DNA of 64,000 nucleotides from UMGS1590 sp963558655 (GTDB lineage Bacteria > Bacillota > Peptococcia > Peptococcales > Peptococcaceae): the NCBI GenBank assembly GCA_963558655.1, contig CAUWHJ010000014.1, positions 14,660-78,659 on the forward strand, read 5' to 3'. The notes beneath the pieces are model-generated. The model was not told the origin of the DNA, searched no databases, and saw nothing but the letters and a program-made list of their open reading frames with translations. Numbering within the stretch: position 1 is the stretch's first letter; the number at the start of each line of letters is the position of its first letter. Positions 58,577 to 64,000 of the stretch are shown here, one piece after another. The position numbers were made by a program, and so were the translations under genes.

Positions 58577-59278
58577 ATGAACGAAAAAATTTTGGTTGTT
58601 GAAGACGAAGAAAACATTCGGACCAACATAAAAGAATATCTTGAAACCCAAAATTATCAGGTTCTTGAAGCTGGTGATGGTGAAAAGGGTTTGGAAATGG
58701 TTGAAACTGCCAAACCAGATTTAATTATCTTGGACCTTATGTTGCCAAAATTAGATGGTATGGAAGTGTGTAAGCGTGTGCGCCGCGATCATAATACACC
58801 GATCATCATGGTGACGGCACGCAACGAAGAAATTGATAAATTATTGGGATTAGAATTGGGTGCCGATGATTATATCACCAAGCCATTTAGTTTGCGTGAG
58901 TTGAATGCACGTATCAAGGCGGTTTTTCGCCGCAGCAAACATATTGTTGAAAATGTGGAAGAAGTGCGTGTTTTTGGCAAGTTGGAAATCAATCTGGATC
59001 GTCGCGAGGTGTTCTATGATGGTAAAAGCATTGACCTTACGCCATCGGAATATGCCATTTTAACGACCCTGAGTGAAAATGTTGGCAGACCATACAGCCG
59101 CTTGCAGCTGCTCACCGCTACGTTGGGTGAAAGTTATGCAGGGTATGAACGTGCTATTGATACGCATGTTAGCAATTTACGCAAAAAAATTGAACCGAAT
59201 CCGCAGAAACCGATTTTTATTCAAACGGTTTATGGATTAGGCTATAAGTTTGGCGATAAATATGAGACTATCGACTAA
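58577..59278 (+). CDS. OmpR-family response regulator
   Basis: 233 residues. The receiver has the acid pocket E9-D10 (VVEDEENIR), phospho-acceptor Asp53 (LIILDLMLPKLDG), Thr in IIMVTAR and Lys in DDYITKPFS. The C-terminal winged helix has DLTPSEYAILTTL and SNLRKKIEPNP. It overlaps the kinase gene by 17 bases. Confidence 0.95.
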   Translation: MNEKILVVEDEENIRTNIKEYLETQNYQVLEAGDGEKGLEMVETAKPDLIILDLMLPKLDGMEVCKRVRRDHNTPIIMVTARNEEIDKLLGLELGADDYITKPFSLRELNARIKAVFRRSKHIVENVEEVRVFGKLEINLDRREVFYDGKSIDLTPSEYAILTTLSENVGRPYSRLQLLTATLGESYAGYERAIDTHVSNLRKKIEPNPQKPIFIQTVYGLGYKFGDKYETID

Positions 59279-60704
59279 AATTATTTCCCTGATGACCTTA
59301 ATGGCTGTTCTGACAGGTCTTATTGTGGGCGGTGTAACCCTGCAACTCATGGGACGCAGTTTCAATGCTTATTTGGAACAGAACAGCCGAACAGAAATAA
59401 GCGAATGGCGTGATTATTATCTGAACTATTACGAACTCAATGGCGAGTCATGGGAAGGCGTGCAAAATTATGTGATACAAAATAGCGCAGTTCGCAGCAA
59501 TTACGGCGTTTGGGTATTGCATGAGCCGGAAATTTCCGTAGCACTGCTTAGCACAGATGGTATTATTCTCACCAATTCTGAATCAAGTAAAGTAGGGCAA
59601 CGTGTGCAAGATCAAGTGCTGAATTTTGGGTATCCACTTTATGAGAACGATTCTCAAAATCTTGTGGGCTATTTGGTGCCAGCGGATTATCTTGGCTACA
59701 AATTCTGGGCACTCATCAACAGCTATTTGAGAGATACACGTCAATCTGTTGTACTGGGAATTATTGTTACAGTTATTCTTGCCATTGTTTTGGGCTGGTT
59801 TGTTGCAAAAAATCTTACCAAACCGCTTGAAAAACTGACACGTTCTGTGCGCCGCATTGGCCAAGGTTCCACCAACGAAAAAGTCAACATTGATAATGAT
59901 GATGAGATTGGCGAACTAGCCTTGGCGTTTAACCAGATGTCCAGCGAGCTTTCTCGGGCCAACGATGCACGCGTGCAAATGTTTGCAGATATTAGCCATG
60001 AATTGCGTACACCGATTACTGCAATTGCTGGAACGCTGGAAAATAAATTGGTTAAAAATGAAAGCTGCACGCCGGAAGAAATTTCTGCACTTTATGATGA
60101 AATGCTGCGTCTCGGTGGCATGGTAACGGAGCTTCAGAACATTTCTCGTCTGGATGCCGGGCATATGCCGATCAATAAAACACTGATTGACTTTCAGAGC
60201 TTTTTCCAGGATTTTCTGGTTATCGTTGACGCCGATGCAGAGTCGCGTAATATTGTTGTGAAAGTAGAATTTGCGGACAATCTGCCTTATTGTTACGCCG
60301 ATCCGGAACGCCTTAAACAAATTGTCTTAAACCTTGTCAGCAATGCGCTGCGTTACACGAGCGATGGCGGTGTTGTGATTTTTAAGGCATGGGCGGATAA
60401 AGAAAACTTCATCTTTTCCGTGGCTGATACAGGCATCGGCATGAGTGAAGAAGACTGCGCCCATGTGTTCGACCGTTTCTATCGCAGCGATCGTTCGCGT
60501 GCGCGAGAAACAGGTGGAACAGGGCTTGGCATGGCAATCACCGAAGGTTTGGTGCTTGCTCATGGCGGGCGAATTGAGGTTAAAAGTAAAAAAGACATTG
60601 GCACGACTTTCACCGTTTATCTGCCGCTCTACGATGAAAAATCAGAAATGAAACGAGAAAAAGCGGAAGCGAGAAAAGAGAAAGCAGAGGCTAAGAAAGC
60701 TTAA
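59262..60704 (+). CDS. Sensor histidine kinase
   Basis: 480 residues. Two membrane segments (about 5-30 and 165-185) frame an outside sensor region of about 130 residues. A HAMP domain follows (NLTKPLEKLTRSVRRIGQG), then the H-box ADISHELRTPITAIAG, N-box LVSNALRY and G-boxes ADTGIGMSEED, TGGTGLGMAITEGL. The last 20 residues are a Lys/Glu/Ala repeat (KREKAEARKEKAEAKK). ATG 59262 is taken. Confidence 0.95.
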   Translation: MRLSTKIISLMTLMAVLTGLIVGGVTLQLMGRSFNAYLEQNSRTEISEWRDYYLNYYELNGESWEGVQNYVIQNSAVRSNYGVWVLHEPEISVALLSTDGIILTNSESSKVGQRVQDQVLNFGYPLYENDSQNLVGYLVPADYLGYKFWALINSYLRDTRQSVVLGIIVTVILAIVLGWFVAKNLTKPLEKLTRSVRRIGQGSTNEKVNIDNDDEIGELALAFNQMSSELSRANDARVQMFADISHELRTPITAIAGTLENKLVKNESCTPEEISALYDEMLRLGGMVTELQNISRLDAGHMPINKTLIDFQSFFQDFLVIVDADAESRNIVVKVEFADNLPYCYADPERLKQIVLNLVSNALRYTSDGGVVIFKAWADKENFIFSVADTGIGMSEEDCAHVFDRFYRSDRSRARETGGTGLGMAITEGLVLAHGGRIEVKSKKDIGTTFTVYLPLYDEKSEMKREKAEARKEKAEAKKA

Positions 60705-60718
60705 CTTCATAACATAGT

Positions 60719-60767
60719 AAAAGCTCATTTTCTGGCGACATTTAATGCCGAGAAAATGAGCTTTTTG
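60719..60767 (+). terminator. Terminator of the two-component operon
   Basis: Long stem AAGCTCATTTTCT/AGAAAATGAGCTT with a 17-base loop and five Ts. Confidence 0.9.
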
Positions 60768-60876
60768 TCTAAAACGTTGATATATAGCCGCTTGTGCAAA
60801 ATATTACATATTGCAGGATGATGGCTGAATGTGTAAAATAGAGAGGTAAACGAAATAATTGGGAGGCGACCTAAGA

Positions 60877-61911
60877 TTGGATGAACGAATCAAATTGTTA
60901 TTAAAAAAGACGCGGCGTTATCAGCTGCTCTTTGTTGCGCTTGCCGTGGTTTGCCTTCTGGTGTTTCTTGTATTCAACTTTAGCTTGAATGATCGGGCTG
61001 GCGCGTTTGATGTGCGCCAGGCTAAAAGTCAAGTAGAAATACCGGTTACGCGTGAAGGTCTTACAGACCTCAATATTGAAGCTAGTGATGTCAAGCTTGA
61101 AGTCGGTATGGTATCTAGTCTCTCTAAGCCTCAAGTCATATTAGCTGGTAAAGGTTACAGTGACCAAGTTGCGAAGGTAGATCTTGAAGGAACCAAATGC
61201 ACAGTTTCTCTGCAAGGCTCAAGTCCAAGTGATCCTGAAGATTTAACCATGCAAGTGCTTTTGCCGCAAAGTGACTATGCAAGTGTCATTATCTATGGCA
61301 GCGGACTGGATTTGCATGTGGAAGATTTACGTACAGGATTTTTGGTAACTACCGTTGGTAACAGTGGTTATGCTTATTTTGCGAATATCAAAGCCGATAG
61401 TATGCAAGTTTTGAACAGCGGAACACCACTGCGTTTCTACGACAACCAAGCAACCACATTGAGCGTGAATGGTGTCAGCGGCTCGGTGACATTCCTTGAA
61501 AATGATTTTGAACGTGTAGATGCAGCCACTGAAAGCGGTTCTATGTTCTGCTATGACACACGACTCAAAGGTCAGTGGAACCTGCAAAGTGAAAGCGGCG
61601 ACATTACCATGCTAACACGCAACCTGCCTTACAATGCCCTTATCCAGGCAAGTTCAACATGGGGTGGGCAAGTAGACATTGGTTATAAAGGCCGTTACTG
61701 GGATGAAGCGCAAGTGACCATGCTTGAAAACGGTGCTTACGTTGGCAGTGTGGGCAACAACCCGAACAAATTTATCCAAGCCATCACTGGCGATGGAAAT
61801 ATCAGCATCGGTCAACGTGAACGTTACAGCGATCTTGATCCATACGCAGGCGATTATCCATATGCCGATACCAATCCATATCTCATTGAACGATCAACCA
61901 TCACTAAATAA
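60877..61911 (+). CDS. Membrane-anchored DUF4097-like beta-solenoid protein
   Basis: About 344 residues. A basic N-terminus and one membrane segment (LLFVALAVVCLLVFLVFNF) are followed by a repetitive beta-rich outer region with short repeats (ASDVKLEVGM, GLDLHVEDL, ANIKADSMQVL, ESGDITMLTR), like DUF4097 adhesin-type solenoids. TTG 60877 has GGGAGG 10 bases upstream. The end is rich in Tyr/Asp/Pro. It lies next to the two-component system and may be an envelope stress target; that is inference. Confidence 0.68.
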   Translation: MDERIKLLLKKTRRYQLLFVALAVVCLLVFLVFNFSLNDRAGAFDVRQAKSQVEIPVTREGLTDLNIEASDVKLEVGMVSSLSKPQVILAGKGYSDQVAKVDLEGTKCTVSLQGSSPSDPEDLTMQVLLPQSDYASVIIYGSGLDLHVEDLRTGFLVTTVGNSGYAYFANIKADSMQVLNSGTPLRFYDNQATTLSVNGVSGSVTFLENDFERVDAATESGSMFCYDTRLKGQWNLQSESGDITMLTRNLPYNALIQASSTWGGQVDIGYKGRYWDEAQVTMLENGAYVGSVGNNPNKFIQAITGDGNISIGQRERYSDLDPYAGDYPYADTNPYLIERSTITK

Positions 61912-61920
61912 AATTAAAAA

Positions 61921-61959
61921 GCGACTGGCGCTGAAAAACAGAGGCCAGTCGTTTTTTTG
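61921..61959 (+). terminator. Terminator of the DUF4097-like gene
   Basis: Stem CGACTGGC/GCCAGTCG followed by seven Ts. Confidence 0.88.
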
Positions 61960-61986
61960 TTGAAAAAATAAAGGAGGTTTTTCTAT

Positions 61987-62769
61987 ATGACAAGCATTTT
62001 TGTCTTTCTCATTGTTCTTTTCGCCTGCACCCTGGGAGCCATTTCCGGCCTTGGTGGGGGCATCATCGTCAAACCTTTGATGGACGCACTGGGTGGCTTT
62101 TCTGCTGGCAGTGTGAATGCGATGGCTAGCATTACAATACTTACCATGACAATAGTAAGTATCCTCAAAAGCAGAAAAAATGCACGCAACATTGATTGGC
62201 GCATTGTTATCTTTTTCACTATTGGTAGCGTTATTGGTGGCGTGCTTGGTCAATTTATTCTGGACCATTTTATTACCAGCAGCAATGATGCAACAGTTAT
62301 CATTGTGCAAAGTGTTTTTCAAATTTTTATCGTGTTGCTCATTATCCTGCATGAAATTGTCAAACAACGGCTTCCACATTTTCATGTAAAAAGTCCGGCA
62401 CTCATGACAACCATAGGCACTCTGCTAGGCACAATCGCTGCGTTTTTAAGCATTGGTGGGGGCATTTTCAATCGCCCTGTTCTTGTTATCTTGCTTTCTA
62501 TGACCAGTAAAAGCGCTGCTTTTACCTCATTATGTATCATTCTTTGTGCACAAGGTGCCAATGTTGTTACCATGGGTTTAACCACACACTTTTCTTATGT
62601 AGATCCAAGCGTGCTTCCATTCATGATGGTAGCGGCTATTGCAGGTGGATATCTTGGTGGCTATATAGCGACGCACGTTAACGATAAATACTTTGATCGT
62701 ATTTTCATGATAACGCTTCTGATTATTCTGGCGCTGAATGTTGGTAACCTTGTCAATCATGTTGTTTAA
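61987..62769 (+). CDS. TSUP family anion exporter (TauE/SafE-like), second copy
   Basis: 260 residues with about eight hydrophobic segments and the paired repeats GAISGLGGGIIVKPLMDALGG and AAFLSIGGGIFNRPVLVIL. It differs from the TSUP at 31390 (different motif residues), so it probably handles another anion. AAAGGAGG precedes the ATG; transcribed alone. Confidence 0.85.
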   Translation: MTSIFVFLIVLFACTLGAISGLGGGIIVKPLMDALGGFSAGSVNAMASITILTMTIVSILKSRKNARNIDWRIVIFFTIGSVIGGVLGQFILDHFITSSNDATVIIVQSVFQIFIVLLIILHEIVKQRLPHFHVKSPALMTTIGTLLGTIAAFLSIGGGIFNRPVLVILLSMTSKSAAFTSLCIILCAQGANVVTMGLTTHFSYVDPSVLPFMMVAAIAGGYLGGYIATHVNDKYFDRIFMITLLIILALNVGNLVNHVV

Positions 62770-62779
62770 GCAAATAAAA

Positions 62780-62819
62780 GAAAGCTGCAAACTTGAAAAC
62801 ATCAAGTTTGCAGCTTTTG
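62780..62819. terminator. Bidirectional terminator between convergent genes
   Basis: 16-bp stem AAAGCTGCAAACTTGA with its complement around an AAACA loop, A-run on one side and TTTT on the other. Confidence 0.9.
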
Positions 62820-62822
62820 TGT

Positions 62823-63731
62823 TTAGAAAATATAGTCCATTGCTTCATACAAATTGCTGAAGCGAAACGTAAAACCCTCGTCCAGTACATTACGTGGTTC
62901 GATATAATTACCACGCATCAAGGTGTCGGCGCGTAATTTGCCCCACCACAGATAAAGCAACGCTTTCGGTGCAGCATGAGAGTGGTTCTGACCGATAAAA
63001 CTACCTGCCAACCCAGCAAATTCGTACTGTTGATTCATTGCTGGGGCGGTTAGATTGTAAATATCATGCTTGCCACCTTCATGTTCGATCAAAAATGTAA
63101 CAATACGCGTCCAATCTTGGTGGTGAATCCATGGGAATGGCTGTTCGCCAGAGCCATAGATGCCAGAAAAACCAGACTTGATTGGCTTTGTAATTTGATG
63201 GAAAACATGGCCGCCAATGCCCAGAACATTTGATGTACGCAAAACAATGACACGGTCAAAAATATCATCCAAAGATCGTCCGGCAGCTTCAATATCGACA
63301 AACATTTTTGCGTAATAATCCTTACCGGCTGGCCCGTCTTCGTCATAAATATGAGTTGGACGTGTGGTCCCCATACCATAATAAGCAGAAGAGGAGGCGA
63401 CAATCAGCAATCTAGGGCGTTCAGTTGGACAAGTGCCTTCGATCCACTTGCGTAAATGTTGCAGTGGGCGAGTACGCGTCTCAACAATCTCTTCGCGGAA
63501 AGATTGTGACCAACGTTTTACGCTCACAGGAATTCCAGCTAAATGGATTACAAAAGCAATAGGTTCATTGATCTCTGAAAAATGAGCAATGTATTTAACA
63601 TTGCGTGAATCATAATGTGCTTCGGGATGGCGCGTCATTACAATACAGCGATAACCATTATGAGAAAGATGGGTCACCAGATTATTTCCTAAAAAACCGG
63701 TACCGCCCATTACAAGAACAGTCTCCGTCAT
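62823..63731 (-). CDS. NAD(P)-dependent epimerase, TIGR01777 family (YfcH-like)
   Basis: 302 residues. The Rossmann motif VMGGTGFLGNNLV is at the N-terminus, then VIHLAGIPVSVKRWSQSFREEIVETR, VASSSAYYG (S and Y-x3-K-like site) and the DUF1731-type end (RGNYIEPRNVLDEGFTFRF). ATG 63731 has AGGAGG 9 bases upstream. Substrate unknown. Confidence 0.88.
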   Translation of the reverse strand: MTETVLVMGGTGFLGNNLVTHLSHNGYRCIVMTRHPEAHYDSRNVKYIAHFSEINEPIAFVIHLAGIPVSVKRWSQSFREEIVETRTRPLQHLRKWIEGTCPTERPRLLIVASSSAYYGMGTTRPTHIYDEDGPAGKDYYAKMFVDIEAAGRSLDDIFDRVIVLRTSNVLGIGGHVFHQITKPIKSGFSGIYGSGEQPFPWIHHQDWTRIVTFLIEHEGGKHDIYNLTAPAMNQQYEFAGLAGSFIGQNHSHAAPKALLYLWWGKLRADTLMRGNYIEPRNVLDEGFTFRFSNLYEAMDYIF

Positions 63732-63925
63732 GTTCAAAGGCCTCCTTTGCCTAAAATCATATATCTATTGTAATCCAGAACAAAACATACGCGCAAGACG
63801 GAAAGTGATAATAAATACTAATTTCAGGTTTACCAGCAGCTCATTGAGAAAGTACATTATAAAATAATAGTAAGGTTCGACAATAGCTCATTACAGAGCA
63901 TAGCTTTAGAGAACGCCTGAACCCA

Positions 63926-63952
63926 TCGCCGCCATGTGCGGCGAATTTTTTT
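63926..63952 (+). terminator. Terminator of an unseen transcript or small RNA
   Basis: Stem TCGCCGC/GCGGCGA and seven Ts. No coding frame ends into it; the 190 bases upstream (63738-63925) carry no ORF with a ribosome site. A short non-coding RNA or a leader attenuator is possible. Confidence 0.6.
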
Positions 63953-63973
63953 GCAAAAAAATGAGAAAAGGGG

Positions 63974-64000
63974 TTGACGAAAGTGGAAAGAGAGAGTAGA
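63974..64000 (+). promoter_or_regulatory. Promoter cut by the window edge
   Basis: TTGACG (63974-63979), 17-base spacer and TAGA at the last four bases, the start of a -10 box. Strong promoters of this form precede stable RNA or housekeeping genes in this window (tRNA-Leu, leuS). Confidence 0.55.

Overview
The window is low-to-mid GC Bacillota-type DNA: strong Shine-Dalgarno sites, TTG/GTG starts, a perfect CIRCE element ahead of groESL, a DNA polymerase I without proofreading residues, and many short Rho-independent terminators. The host carries dissimilatory sulfite reductase genes (dsrA, dsrB, dsrD, dsrC) with a [4Fe-4S] ferredoxin and a CobB/DsrN-type amidotransferase, and a cytoplasmic arylsulfotransferase. 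It is therefore an anaerobic sulfite- or organosulfur-metabolising member of the Bacillota. A Peptococcaceae-like gut anaerobe is my guess, but no rRNA is present to place it.

Positions 1 to about 30.8 kb hold the right part of a prophage with a contractile tail (PBSX/XkdM-type myovirus modules). In order: the end of an early replication module (VRR-NUC fragment, SNF2-like helicase, Cys-rich protein, MazG-like, DUF1492-like, ParB-DUF4417 fusion); packaging and head (TerS, TerL, portal, MuF-type head protein with a toxin-like C-terminus and a candidate immunity gene, tRNA-Thr, scaffold, capsid); connectors; tail sheath, tube and frameshifted chaperone; tape measure and baseplate; tail fibre region; a reverse-strand DUF4160/DUF2442/XRE moron; and lysis (holins, amidase). 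Integrase and repressor are not in the window.

The most unusual region is 25.3-27.6 kb. Six consecutive paralogous small tail genes are each built from a short N-terminal head and a C-terminal domain ending in a WQVIEFY-type signature. In five of them a poly-G tract of 5-9 bases joins the two parts, and each of these five is out of frame by exactly one base. This looks like an array of slipped-strand (phase-variable) or frameshift-controlled receptor-binding accessory genes.

From 31.3 kb the DNA is chromosomal. It holds a TSUP anion exporter, a Crp/Fnr regulator and an arylsulfotransferase whose promoter carries a palindrome at about -41.5; fau; groESL; an Mrp ATPase; asnB; GIY-YIG-polA-mutM-coaE; tRNA-Leu; tuf; a YxeA-like gene; leuS-cobB/dsrN; ferredoxin-dsrAB-dsrD; a small gene with dsrC; a phosphoribosyltransferase-ilvD pair; a glycosyltransferase with an OmpR-type two-component system; a surface DUF4097-like protein; a second TSUP exporter; and a TIGR01777 epimerase. 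The sulfur genes form a plausible set: the arylsulfotransferase moves sulfuryl groups, TSUP proteins move sulfite or organosulfonates, and Dsr reduces sulfite using siroheme-amide, with DsrC as the sulfur carrier.
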